From JBFGSX01 sp041581335 (GTDB lineage: Archaea > Thermoplasmatota > E2 > JACPAO01 > JAHFTW01), in NCBI GenBank assembly GCA_041581335.1, contig JBFIDG010000043.1:1-14437 (forward strand): a stretch of 14,437 nt of DNA, read 5' to 3'. Position 1 is the stretch's first letter; every line of letters starts with the position of its first letter. Of this stretch, positions 1 through 7,611 are shown one piece after another. The position numbers and the translations under genes were made by a program. The notes beneath the pieces are model-generated. The model searched no databases, was not told the DNA's origin, and was given only the letters and a program-made list of their open reading frames with translations.

Positions 1-1526
1 GCGGTCGCGCTGCCGGTGAGTTCCACTTGACCCGGCTCCCGGGCGCCGTGGTACGTCAGATCTGTCGACGTGACCTTCAAGCCGATGCTGTGGCCGGCCT
101 CGAAAGTGTGCGTGATCGCAGGCAGCGTGACGAAAGCGCCCGCTGCGCTGGCGACGTCCCGGAACGGGGCGACCTGGGCCAGCACGGTCGTCTCCTTGCC
201 GTCTGGCGCCACGTCGACGAGTTGGAAGAACAGGAAGACCTCCTGCGTCTGCGTCGTCTTGATGGGTATCAGCACCTGGCTGGCCCCGGTCAGTTCCTGG
301 GCGGTCTCCAGCGCCGGCGTCTTGAACGTCCGGTAGGTGCCATCCGCGCCCTGGCCGCACTGCGAGGCCGTGTCGCCTTGGAAGTTGGAGACCTCGGTGC
401 AGTATGCGGGGACCGGGGGCGTGATGAGGGTCTGTGACAGGTCTCCGGCGCTGGCCTTCAGCCCGTCATCCGTGACGTACCAGAGCCCGCCGCTGGTGCC
501 AGCCGGGGGCCATTGCATCTCGCCGACGACGTCGCCCTCGGCGTAGCGGTAGCGCAGCACCGGGTACGGGGGCAGTTGCGGCAGCTCGTCGCGCAGGTAT
601 TGGGCGAAGAAGTCATCGACGTGCGTCATCACGCCCTCCTCCGAGCCATAAGCGCCGAAGCCGTGGCCGCCGTGCATGAAGCCGATGCGGACATCGACGC
701 CACGCACGCGCAGGTCTTGGTACGTGGTCAGCGCGTCGTCGGGGGTGAACAAGGTGTCTGGCCAGCCTTGCACAAGGAAGGTCGGCGTGGTCAAGGTGCC
801 TGGGGTCAAAGAGCGCACGACGCCGAGTTCTTCGCGGACCTCGTCGGTCGCCCCGTTGTGGACGACGATCTCGGCATACCAGCGCGACAGGTCGGCCATG
901 GGTCCTGACGGGTTGGGGTCCAGATTGTTGGGGTCGGTCTCGCCGAGCTTGACGCCGCGGGAACTGGCCTGACCGGAGCCGAACAACAGGTCCACCCAGC
1001 CCCGCTTCGTCACGTCCCCAGGGGCCAGGGAGCCCAGCAGGTTGCTCCACGTCGCGACCGGCACGATGGCGTCGATGCGGGGATCGACCTGGGCCGTCAG
1101 GAGCTGGATACCGCCGGCGTAACTCTGGCCGATCATGCCGACGCGGGGGTCGCCCGGACCGTCCTGGATGACGATGTCGAGCGTGGACAGGTACGTGATG
1201 AGCGCCTGGGCGTCCTTGACCTCATTGGGGCCATTGAGCTCGACCTCGCCACCGGACTTGCCCCAGCCACGGGAGTCGTAGCTCAGCACCACGTAGCCTA
1301 GCTCCGCGTAGCGTTGCGCGAAGCCCAGCGTGTGGCTCGCGTCGATGTTGTCGTTCCAGCCGTGGGTCAGCAGGATCGCCGGCGCCGGCGTCACGGCGGG
1401 AGTGTAAAGGCGGGCGTTGATGGCGATGCCCCCCTCGCCCTCGAGGGTCTGCTGCTCGGACGCATAGGACTGGGCCGACGCCCCAGGTAAGAACAACAGG
1501 CAGACCAACAACACGGACCAACGCAT
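1..1526 (-). CDS. Secreted CocE/NonD-type (peptidase S15-like) alpha/beta hydrolase, 3' end beyond window
   Basis: The open frame reads leftward from an ATG at 1526 and leaves the window still open after 508 codons. Residues 1-18 form a signal peptide (MRWSVLLVCLLFLPGASA, cleavage near ASA-Q). The alpha/beta hydrolase core spans about residues 25-315: an oxyanion-type HGW at 55-57, the nucleophile elbow GQSYAGG with Ser135, a likely acid Asp257 in QGWPDTLF, and the likely catalytic His in MHGGHGF (His288 or His285). Residues from about 320 look like the beta-rich PepX_C domain, with a typical LVDVAPDG segment at 436-443. The family cleaves Xaa-Pro dipeptides or esters; the substrate here cannot be told. 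The start is supported by a TATA-like element 27 nt upstream. It lies 47 nt downstream of a secreted protease on the same strand, which suggests a shared role in extracellular peptide use. Other frames in this region are shadows. Confidence 0.88.
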   Translation of the reverse strand, partial: MRWSVLLVCLLFLPGASAQSYASEQQTLEGEGGIAINARLYTPAVTPAPAILLTHGWNDNIDASHTLGFAQRYAELGYVVLSYDSRGWGKSGGEVELNGPNEVKDAQALITYLSTLDIVIQDGPGDPRVGMIGQSYAGGIQLLTAQVDPRIDAIVPVATWSNLLGSLAPGDVTKRGWVDLLFGSGQASSRGVKLGETDPNNLDPNPSGPMADLSRWYAEIVVHNGATDEVREELGVVRSLTPGTLTTPTFLVQGWPDTLFTPDDALTTYQDLRVRGVDVRIGFMHGGHGFGAYGSEEGVMTHVDDFFAQYLRDELPQLPPYPVLRYRYAEGDVVGEMQWPPAGTSGGLWYVTDDGLKASAGDLSQTLITPPVPAYCTEVSNFQGDTASQCGQGADGTYRTFKTPALETAQELTGASQVLIPIKTTQTQEVFLFFQLVDVAPDGKETTVLAQVAPFRDVASAAGAFVTLPAITHTFEAGHSIGLKVTSTDLTYHGAREPGQVELTGSAT

Positions 1527-1548
1527 ACGGTTCGACCCATGACCACCG

Positions 1549-1556
1549 CCATAAGC
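1549..1556 (-). promoter_or_regulatory. TATA-like box for the secreted hydrolase
   Basis: The minus strand reads GCTTATGG, centred about 27 nt upstream of the ATG at 1526, in the 47-nt gap after the protease gene. This spacing is the archaeal TATA-to-start distance, so a leaderless transcript starting at the ATG is expected. The match is short, and the support comes from the same spacing recurring at other genes in the window. Confidence 0.5.
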
Positions 1557-1573
1557 GTTTGCGGCGGACCGTT

Positions 1574-3436
1574 TCAACGTCGGCGGACGACGACGACCAA
1601 TGCGGCCGCTCCGGCGGCGGCGACGAGGGATGCCGCGGCGAACAAGCGGACCGCGCCCGAGCCGTCCTGGCCGGGGCTCATGGACACCTCCGTCGGGTAC
1701 CACAACGTGCGCTCGGTCACCGGCATGAACTCGGTCGCCAGGGCGACCAGTTCGGCGCAGGCCCGCTGCTGGACCACCTGCGTGAACGCCGCGTCGTACT
1801 TGGCGGCCAAGATGGTCGACGGGCTTGCCTGTTGGGCGACCAAGGCCGCCGTCGCCTGCGGCGGGCAGCGCAGGTGGGCTCGCAGTGCCTGCCATTCCAC
1901 GTCCAGGAACGACATGGTGTTCGGCGGCGCTGCGTAGCTCATGGTGCTCGCCGACCGCTGCGCGGTCGTCAAGCCGCCATACGAGACGGCGCACTCCACC
2001 TCGTGCGTGTGGCACAACGACAGGGTGTGGCCAAGTTCATGGGCGATGGTGGCGGCCAGTTCGGCCGTGTGGAGCGTCGCGCCGGCGTGGGTCAGTTGTA
2101 GGCTGGCGTCGCTGCCGTCCGCTTCGAACAACGGCGCGGTCCGGAACCAGTTCGGGTACCAGGACACCGTGTAGCCGGGCTGCTGGGCCGATTGCTGCGG
2201 CCGGTGCAGGAACAATTGCCCGTCTGCGCGCACGCCGCCGTCGTCGTAGCCTTGGAAACTCAGGCCCCCGAGCAGTTGGCTCTCGACGATGGGCCTGATG
2301 CTCTGGGTCTGGCCTCCTTCGGACGAGAAGTGCACCTCCGTGTGGGCACCGTAATCGACCGTGGCCACCATGTTGCGCAGGAACGCGGCGCCGAGGACGC
2401 TCGCCCCATGGGTCTGCACTTGCTGGGGGTTCAGGATGACCGACGTGACGTAAGGGTTCGTGCTGGAGGTCCCGTTCTCCAAGACCGAGCGGAAGTAGGT
2501 GATGTCGTCCGGGGTGAGGAAGTCCGGGCGCTGTTCGACGTCTCGTACCACCAGCGTCTCGACCCATTGCAGTTCGATGCCCTGCGCAGCGAACATGCTG
2601 GCCACCGCCGTGTAGGCCGGCTTGAAATCGAGCCAGGCGTAGCGCCCGGAGTCCGGGCCGACGACGCGTAGGTATTCGACCAACAGGTCGGGCTGTCCGG
2701 GGCGCGGCGTGAACGGCCCCCAGTCCAGCAGGCCACCATCCTGCTCCCAGCCGTCGGGGATGCCGTCCCCGTCCAGGTCCGGCGTCGGGTCCTGGCCTTG
2801 TTGTTGGAATGCCAGGGCCACGGCGTCTGGCAGGCCTGTGGAGAACGTGTCGGGGTCAAGAGGATCGTAGCCGACCTGTCGTTCCTGCAGGTCTGTGATG
2901 CCGTCGTCGTCGCAGTCGGGGCGGAGCAGGCAGATCAGGTTGGCCTCCTCGCCATCGATGACCCCATCGCCGTCGGCGTCAGGATCGCACCGGGTCGCTT
3001 CGGGTTCGGCCGCGTCGGGCATCAGATCCGCGTCGTCATCGGACGAGGCGATGGCCGGCACGCCGTCGCCGTCGCAGTCCTCGTCCGCTTCCAAGGCGTC
3101 CGGGATGCCGTCGCCGTCGGTGTCCGCCGACAGGGGGTCGCCGCCTCGACGCACGTCCTCGCCGTCGCGCAGTCCGTCCCGGTCGCTGTCCGGGCGTCGC
3201 GGATGGGTCCCCAGCGCCACCTCGGCGCCGTCGGGGAGCCCGTCTGCGTCGGTGTCCGGATCCGTCGGGTCGGTGCCCAAGCGGCGCTCCTGCCAGGTGT
3301 TCAGGCCGTCCGCATCGAAATCGGCGGCCAAGGAGGCGCCGCCAGCGGCGCCCAGCACGGCCCCCGACACGAACAGCGCCAAGGCCCACGTGGGGAGCCG
3401 CCCCCACCATTGCCAGAGTCCGCGTAGCCCCGCCAC
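1574..3436 (-). CDS. Secreted, membrane-anchored metzincin-like metalloprotease with thrombospondin type-3-like Asp repeats
   Basis: With a GTG start at 3436 the protein has 620 residues. Residues 10-37 form a signal peptide or N-terminal membrane segment ending ASLA. Residues 38-230 carry repeated Asp-rich calcium-binding motifs of the DTDADGLPDG type, as in thrombospondin type-3 repeats, ending with LDGDGIPDGW. A protease domain follows, with zinc motif HELGHTLSLCH (His466, Glu467, His470, His476) and a Met-turn STMSY (Met499). The usual metzincin Gly of HExxHxxGxxH is Ser473 here. Residues 597-617 are a hydrophobic segment followed by Arg-Arg-Arg, a C-terminal membrane anchor that places the protease outside the cell. 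The frame stays open upstream to 3661, but that part is Arg-rich shadow-like sequence. The GTG is chosen because it leads straight into the signal peptide and has a TATA-like element 27 nt upstream. Substrate unknown. Confidence 0.85.
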   Translation of the reverse strand: MAGLRGLWQWWGRLPTWALALFVSGAVLGAAGGASLAADFDADGLNTWQERRLGTDPTDPDTDADGLPDGAEVALGTHPRRPDSDRDGLRDGEDVRRGGDPLSADTDGDGIPDALEADEDCDGDGVPAIASSDDDADLMPDAAEPEATRCDPDADGDGVIDGEEANLICLLRPDCDDDGITDLQERQVGYDPLDPDTFSTGLPDAVALAFQQQGQDPTPDLDGDGIPDGWEQDGGLLDWGPFTPRPGQPDLLVEYLRVVGPDSGRYAWLDFKPAYTAVASMFAAQGIELQWVETLVVRDVEQRPDFLTPDDITYFRSVLENGTSSTNPYVTSVILNPQQVQTHGASVLGAAFLRNMVATVDYGAHTEVHFSSEGGQTQSIRPIVESQLLGGLSFQGYDDGGVRADGQLFLHRPQQSAQQPGYTVSWYPNWFRTAPLFEADGSDASLQLTHAGATLHTAELAATIAHELGHTLSLCHTHEVECAVSYGGLTTAQRSASTMSYAAPPNTMSFLDVEWQALRAHLRCPPQATAALVAQQASPSTILAAKYDAAFTQVVQQRACAELVALATEFMPVTERTLWYPTEVSMSPGQDGSGAVRLFAAASLVAAAGAAALVVVVRRR

Positions 3437-3459
3437 AAGGAACCGACATGGCCTCGAGG

Positions 3460-3467
3460 ACAAAAGC
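3460..3467 (-). promoter_or_regulatory. TATA-like box for the Asp-repeat metalloprotease
   Basis: The minus strand reads GCTTTTGT, centred near 3463, 27 nt upstream of the GTG at 3436. It is one of the few A/T-rich spots in the 200-nt divergent region 3437-3636, and its spacing supports both a leaderless transcript and the GTG as the start. Confidence 0.5.
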
Positions 3468-3605
3468 CTGGGGCCGCGACATGCCGGGCGGACCCGGCTC
3501 GCCGGCCACCGCCGCAGCCGGGATCGGCCCTCCCTGACAGGGCATATCCGCCGCGCCTGCCCCCTTGGACGCCCCCGGCATCCGCCCGCGCTCCGCGCCA
3601 AGCGC

Positions 3606-3613
3606 TTTTTTAA
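3606..3613 (+). promoter_or_regulatory. TATA box of the sdhCAB operon
   Basis: TTTTTTAA lies in otherwise very G+C-rich sequence and is centred 27 nt upstream of the ATG at 3637. It is the strongest promoter-like element in the window. Transcription should start at or next to the ATG, giving a leaderless sdhC message. Confidence 0.65.
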
Positions 3614-3636
3614 CTGCCTCCCGTGCGCACGCCCGG

Positions 3637-4434
3637 ATGGTTCCGGACCTGCAGCCCGCACACCCGACCAAGACGTTCTCTACATGGCGTCTGGATCTTT
3701 GGTGGGCCCAGCCTGTGACGCTTGTGATCGCCTTGACGCTGTTCGTCGCGTACTCGATGTTCCGCGTCTACGAAATGGGCACGAACCCCGTCGTCTCCCA
3801 CGGCGCATACCACTACCAGTCGCCCTTCGTGGCCTGGGACCTGACCTGGCTCATGCCGGCCGGCCTCGTCGCCGTGGCGCCCTTCATGGGCTACCCGGGC
3901 TTCATCCTCCTGCCCTTCCCGGCAGGTTTCCGCTTCACGTGCTACTACTTCCGCCGCGCCTACTACCGCAGCTTCGTCGCCCGCCCGGCCGGCTGCTCGA
4001 CGGAAGCCTGGAAAGGTCAGAACTACAAGGGTGAGACCCGCCTGATGATCTTCCAGAACCTGCACCGCTACTTCCTGTACGCCACCATCCTCCTCTGGGT
4101 GCTGCACTTGATCGGCTGGATCAATGACATCTTCCACGGTGGCCACATCTACGTCGGCATCGGCACCGTGCTGCTGCTGATCGACATCGTCCTGCTGGGT
4201 GGCTACGTCTTCGGCTGCCACGCCTTCAGGCACCTCATCGGTGGCCGCATCGACTGCTTCAGCTGCACCGCCGGCACCGAGCAGAGCTACGGCCTCTGGC
4301 GCAGCGTCTCCAGCCTCAACAAGAAGCACGCCTTCTTCGCCCTCGCCTCGATGGTCAGCATCGTCGTGGCTGACCTATACCTCCGGTACATCGACATGAA
4401 CGCCATCGAATTCATCGGAGGTCTGCCCGCATGA
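3637..4434 (+). CDS. sdhC: Succinate dehydrogenase membrane anchor subunit, actinobacterial Sdh1-like
   Basis: This 265-residue protein has about five membrane segments (near 24-43, 69-95, 145-165, 172-193 and 232-249). It sits directly before sdhA and sdhB and overlaps sdhA by ATGA. It does not look like the small two-subunit SdhC/SdhD anchors. From memory of the family, its blocks resemble the long single anchor of actinobacterial Sdh1: HYQSPF (59-64), FTCYYFRRAYYRSF (100-113), GETR (132-135), QNLHRYF (140-146), GCHAFRHLIGG (193-203) and LNKKHAF (227-233). Conserved-looking Cys and His residues are C102, C120, H143, C194, H195, H199, C207 and C210. Mycobacterial Sdh1 is reported to carry a membrane-embedded Rieske-type [2Fe-2S] cluster in this subunit, so some of these may bind iron. 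The start at 3637 is chosen because the TATA box is 27 nt upstream and the longer frame from 3565 reads through the promoter. Confidence 0.82.
   Translation: MVPDLQPAHPTKTFSTWRLDLWWAQPVTLVIALTLFVAYSMFRVYEMGTNPVVSHGAYHYQSPFVAWDLTWLMPAGLVAVAPFMGYPGFILLPFPAGFRFTCYYFRRAYYRSFVARPAGCSTEAWKGQNYKGETRLMIFQNLHRYFLYATILLWVLHLIGWINDIFHGGHIYVGIGTVLLLIDIVLLGGYVFGCHAFRHLIGGRIDCFSCTAGTEQSYGLWRSVSSLNKKHAFFALASMVSIVVADLYLRYIDMNAIEFIGGLPA
4417..4422 (+). promoter_or_regulatory. Shine-Dalgarno site of sdhA
   Basis: GGAGGT sits inside the 3' end of sdhC, 8 nt before the sdhA ATG at 4431. A full-strength ribosome binding site at an internal gene contrasts with the leaderless first gene of the operon. Confidence 0.7.
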
Positions 4435-6320
4435 GCGTAGAGACCCCGAAGACCATCCACCACGAATACGACGTCCTTGTCATCGGTGCCGGTGGCGCCG
4501 GTCTGCGCGCCGCCGTCGAAGCCAGTTCCATGGGTGCCAAGACCGCCATGCTCAGCAAGAGCCTGCTCGGCAAGGCCCACACGGTCATGGCCGAAGGCGG
4601 CTGCGCAGCAGGTCTTCGCAACGTCGACGACCGGGACAACTGGAAGGTCCACTTCCGAGACACCATGCGCGGTGGCAAGTTCCTCAACAACATCCGCATG
4701 GCGGAACTCCACGCCAAGGAAGCCCCGGACCGCGTCCGTGAACTCGAGATGTGGGGCGCCGTGTTCGACCGCAGCAAGGAGGGCTGGCTCAACCAGCGCA
4801 ACTTCGGCGGCCACACCTTCCCCCGCCTGGCCCACGTCGGTGACCGCACCGGCCTCGAGATCATCCGCACGCTCCAGGACAAGGGTGTCCACAGTGGCAT
4901 CGACATCTTCATGGAGCACAGTGTCACGACGCTCTTCAAGGACGGCGACCGCATCAGCGGCGCCCTCGCCTACGAGCGCGAGACCGGCACCTTCCACGCT
5001 TTCACCGCCAAATCGGTCGTCATGGCCACCGGCGGCCTCGGCAAGATGTACAAGATCACCAGCAACAGCTGGGAGTACACCGGCGACGGCTACAGCCTCG
5101 CTTACCAAGCCGGCGCCGAGCTGATCGACATGGAGTTCCTGCAGTTCCACCCGACCGGCATGATCTGGCCCCCGTCGGTGCGCGGCATCCTCGTCACCGA
5201 GGGTGTCCGTGGCGAAGGTGGCAAGCTCACCAACTCCGAAGGCGAGCGCTTCATGTTCCGCTACGTGCCGGACATGTTCAAGGGCGACTACGCGGAGACC
5301 GAGGAAGAAGGCGAACGCTGGCTCAACGGCGACAAGAGCGCCCGCCGCCCGCCGGAACTCCTGACCCGTGACGTCGTGGCCCGCGCCATCCTGTCCGAAG
5401 TGAAGGCCGGACGCGGCAGCCCCCGTGGCGGCGCCTTCCTGGACATCTCGTGGCGCGACCCGGACTACGTCCGCAAGAAGCTCCCGTCCATGTACCACCA
5501 GTTCAAGGAGCTGGCCGGCGTGGACATCACGAAGGAACCGATGGAGGTCGGTCCCACCATGCACTACACCATGGGCGGCATCCGCGTCGAGGCCGACTCG
5601 GCCATGACCAAGGTGCCCGGCCTGTTCGCCTGCGGCGAATCCGCCGCCGGTCTGCACGGGGCCAACCGCCTCGGCGGCAACAGCCTCTCCGACCTGCTCG
5701 TCTTCGGCAAGCGCGCCGGTGAGCACGCCGCCAAGTACGCCAAGGAAGCCACGGCACCCAAGCTCGACGAAGCCACCATCAAGGCGGCCGTCGAGAAGGC
5801 CCTGGCGCCCCTGAACCGCACGGGCGGCCCCGCCCCCGCGGCCGTGTGGGAAGAGCTGCAGAACGTCATGAACGACTGGGTCAACATGATCCGCTTCGGT
5901 GACGACCTGGAGCAATCCATCCACGCCATCGGTGACATCGCCAAGAAGGTCGAGACCGTCAGCGCCAGCGGAGACACCCTGTTCAACCCCGGCTGGCACC
6001 TGGCCCTTGACCTGGAGAACATGGTCATCTGCGCCGAAGCGGTCGCCCGCTGCGCCCTGCAACGCGAAGAGAGCCGCGGCGGCCACACGCGCGGTGACTT
6101 CCCGACCACGGACCAAGGGCACTGGAACACCGTCAACTCGGTCACCAAGCGCCTGCCCGACGGCAGCATGAGCGTCACGGCCGAGCCGCTACGCGAATGG
6201 CCCGAAGGCCTCAAGGCGGTCGTCGAGAGCGAAGTCGACGACATCAAGGGCGACGCCGGCTTGCTGGCTGCTGCACCCGGAGGCTCCGAGCGAAGTGGTC
6301 CTGCCTCGGGGGGGATCTAG
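4431..6320 (+). CDS. sdhA: Succinate dehydrogenase / fumarate reductase flavoprotein subunit
   Basis: This 629-residue protein oxidises succinate to fumarate (or the reverse) and carries FAD. It shows the Rossmann motif VIGAGGAGLRAA (17-28) and the HTVMAEGG segment (50-57), in which His50 matches the residue that binds FAD covalently. Substrate-site residues are FHPTG (His240), TEGVRGEGG (256-264), LLTRDVVARAI (Arg313, the catalytic proton-transfer Arg) and HYTMGGI (His378). The GANRLGGNSL block follows. The length is slightly above that of typical bacterial SdhA, mainly through a Gly/Ser-rich C-terminal tail. It overlaps sdhC by 4 nt and ends directly before sdhB, so the three subunits are translationally coupled. 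All key residues are present. Confidence 0.97.
   Translation: MSVETPKTIHHEYDVLVIGAGGAGLRAAVEASSMGAKTAMLSKSLLGKAHTVMAEGGCAAGLRNVDDRDNWKVHFRDTMRGGKFLNNIRMAELHAKEAPDRVRELEMWGAVFDRSKEGWLNQRNFGGHTFPRLAHVGDRTGLEIIRTLQDKGVHSGIDIFMEHSVTTLFKDGDRISGALAYERETGTFHAFTAKSVVMATGGLGKMYKITSNSWEYTGDGYSLAYQAGAELIDMEFLQFHPTGMIWPPSVRGILVTEGVRGEGGKLTNSEGERFMFRYVPDMFKGDYAETEEEGERWLNGDKSARRPPELLTRDVVARAILSEVKAGRGSPRGGAFLDISWRDPDYVRKKLPSMYHQFKELAGVDITKEPMEVGPTMHYTMGGIRVEADSAMTKVPGLFACGESAAGLHGANRLGGNSLSDLLVFGKRAGEHAAKYAKEATAPKLDEATIKAAVEKALAPLNRTGGPAPAAVWEELQNVMNDWVNMIRFGDDLEQSIHAIGDIAKKVETVSASGDTLFNPGWHLALDLENMVICAEAVARCALQREESRGGHTRGDFPTTDQGHWNTVNSVTKRLPDGSMSVTAEPLREWPEGLKAVVESEVDDIKGDAGLLAAAPGGSERSGPASGGI
6308..6314 (+). 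promoter_or_regulatory. G-rich ribosome binding site of sdhB
   Basis: A run of seven G lies 6 nt before the sdhB ATG at 6321 and inside the last codons of sdhA. It can pair with the CCUCC of 16S rRNA, partly through G-U pairs. The Gly-rich end of SdhA may exist partly because this run is needed. Confidence 0.5.
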
Positions 6321-7223
6321 ATGGCTGGCGATGTGAACAGCGACCCGGGTGTCGCAGGCGCCATCGGCGGCGGCTCCGGCGGACTGACCTTCGACGAAGA
6401 CCTGGACACCGGCGAGACGGTCACCATGAAGGTGTACCGTGGCAAAGGCGTCGGCATCTACCAGGATTACACCATCCCCAAGACCCCCGGTCTGGTGGTG
6501 CTGGACTGCATCCATGAGATCCAGAAGGAACAGGCGACCGACCTGGCCTGCCGCTGGAACTGCAAGGCCGGCAAGTGCGGCTCCTGCGCCGCCGAGATCG
6601 ACGGCAAGCCACGCCTGATGTGCATGACGCGCCTTGAGGACCTGGACACCTCCAAACCCATCCGCGTCTCCCCTATCAAGGCGTTCCCTGTCATCAAGGA
6701 CCTGGTCACCGACGTCTCTTGGAACTACGAGCAGAACAAACGCATCACGCCGTTCACGCCCCGTGACATGACGGACGCGGAGAAGGCCAAGGGCGAGTTC
6801 AACATCCAGCAGAAGGACGTCGACCGCGTGCAGGAGTTCCGCAAGTGCATCGAGTGCTTCCTGTGCCAGAACGTCTGCCACGTCCTGCGCAGCCATGACA
6901 AGAAGGACGAGTTCGCTGGTCCCCGCTTCATGGTGCGCTACGCCAGCCTCGAGATGCATCCCGCTGACGAAGCGGACCGCCTCGACGACATCTGGAACAA
7001 GGGCGGCATCGGCATGTGCAACATCACCAAGTGCTGCACGGAGGTCTGCCCCGAACACATCACCATCACGGACAATGCCATCATCCCGATGAAGGAGCGC
7101 GTCGTCACCGAGCGCTTCGACCCCATCGTGTGGCTGGTCCGCAAGATGACCGGCTACAAGCGCGACAAGAAGGCCCGCCGCCGCAAGGAAGCGGGGCTCC
7201 CTGTCCTGAAGATGGCCAAGTAG
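6321..7223 (+). CDS. sdhB: Succinate dehydrogenase iron-sulfur subunit
   Basis: This 300-residue protein passes electrons from SdhA FAD to the membrane subunit through three clusters. The N-terminal ferredoxin domain has C81-x4-C86-x2-C89 plus C101 for the [2Fe-2S] cluster. The C-terminal domain has C176-x2-C179-x2-C182-x3-C186 and C233-x5-C239-x3-C243. By analogy with other SdhB proteins, C176, C179, C182 and C243 bind [4Fe-4S] and C186, C233 and C239 bind [3Fe-4S]. Two further cysteines, C77 and C238, sit within the cluster motifs. The C-terminus is strongly basic (GYKRDKKARRRKE). The N-terminus has a Gly-rich tail of about 30 residues before the fold. The ATG follows the sdhA stop with no gap. 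No ligand is missing. Confidence 0.96.
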   Translation: MAGDVNSDPGVAGAIGGGSGGLTFDEDLDTGETVTMKVYRGKGVGIYQDYTIPKTPGLVVLDCIHEIQKEQATDLACRWNCKAGKCGSCAAEIDGKPRLMCMTRLEDLDTSKPIRVSPIKAFPVIKDLVTDVSWNYEQNKRITPFTPRDMTDAEKAKGEFNIQQKDVDRVQEFRKCIECFLCQNVCHVLRSHDKKDEFAGPRFMVRYASLEMHPADEADRLDDIWNKGGIGMCNITKCCTEVCPEHITITDNAIIPMKERVVTERFDPIVWLVRKMTGYKRDKKARRRKEAGLPVLKMAK

Positions 7224-7254
7224 GGCCAAGTACGACGCGCCGCATGATGCAGCC

Positions 7255-7587
7255 ATGGACCACGCCAGCTGGCGCATCGGTCAAGGTGGTGTGAGCGTGC
7301 TCGCCGGCCTTGGGGCTTTCACCTTCGTGACGGGCTTCCCGTTCCTGCCTGAATCCCTGCTGCTCGGCGCAGGGCTGGCCCTCGCGGCCGCCATCGTCGG
7401 GCCCCGAGGCACACGCGGCAGCGTGGTCGCGACGGCCAGCGTCGTGGCGTTGCTGTACGGCGGCATCGGCGCCGTCCTTGGAGCAGCCACCGGTGGGCTC
7501 GGGTTCCCTAGCATCCTCGTCGCTGGCGGAGCGGGCTTGGCTGGCGCCTTGCTCTGGCGTATCCCGACGGTGACGCCGAGCACCTAG
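7255..7587 (+). CDS. Small integral membrane protein, function unknown
   Basis: This 110-residue protein is almost wholly hydrophobic and rich in Gly and Ala. Likely membrane segments are near 11-30, 34-50, 56-78 and 84-101, with a short charged loop GPRGTRGS (49-56). I do not recognise a family. It starts 31 nt after sdhB on the same strand with no clear TATA element in the gap, and a hairpin with a T-run follows it. It is therefore probably the last gene of the sdh transcript. It could be an accessory anchor or assembly factor for the dehydrogenase, but the sequence alone does not show that. A 100-codon frame on the opposite strand is judged a shadow. Confidence 0.65.
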   Translation: MDHASWRIGQGGVSVLAGLGAFTFVTGFPFLPESLLLGAGLALAAAIVGPRGTRGSVVATASVVALLYGGIGAVLGAATGGLGFPSILVAGGAGLAGALLWRIPTVTPST

Positions 7588-7611
7588 GCAAGCGCAGGGG
7601 GCTGGCGACCT

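Noticed and set aside
613..1050. Minus-strand 145-codon frame inside the secreted hydrolase gene
   Set aside because: The hydrolase frame carries the signal peptide, nucleophile elbow and C-terminal domain without interruption; this frame is Arg-rich shadow.
3020..3290. Short near-repeats of gccgtcgccgtcggtgtc-like DNA as a possible CRISPR or satellite array
   Set aside because: The units are irregular in length and sequence and follow codons of the Asp-rich protein repeats; there are no spacers of constant size.
3565..3636. Earlier ATG for the Sdh membrane subunit at 3565
   Set aside because: It reads through the TTTTTTAA promoter element, and the added residues do not match the family. 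ATG 3637 lies 27 nt from that element.
3437..3661. N-terminal extension of the Asp-repeat protease to an ATG at 3661
   Set aside because: The 75 extra residues are Arg-rich with no fold, would precede a signal peptide, and would overlap the start of sdhC and its TATA box. The GTG at 3436 has a TATA-like element at the right distance.
2895..4034. 379-codon plus-strand frame spanning the divergent promoter
   Set aside because: It is Ser/Pro/Arg-rich, runs antisense to the Asp repeats and then out of frame through sdhC.
4287..6122. 611-codon open frame antisense to sdhA
   Set aside because: It is the mirror of a strongly conserved gene in G+C-rich DNA; its protein is a low-complexity Val/Ala/Gly/Asp series with no motif.
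6189..7277. 362-codon minus-strand frame over sdhB
   Set aside because: sdhB has all cluster ligands; the antisense frame has no recognisable feature.
7281..7583. 100-codon minus-strand frame opposite the small membrane protein
   Set aside because: It is Pro/Ala/Thr-rich without motifs, while the plus frame gives clean membrane helices and follows sdhB.
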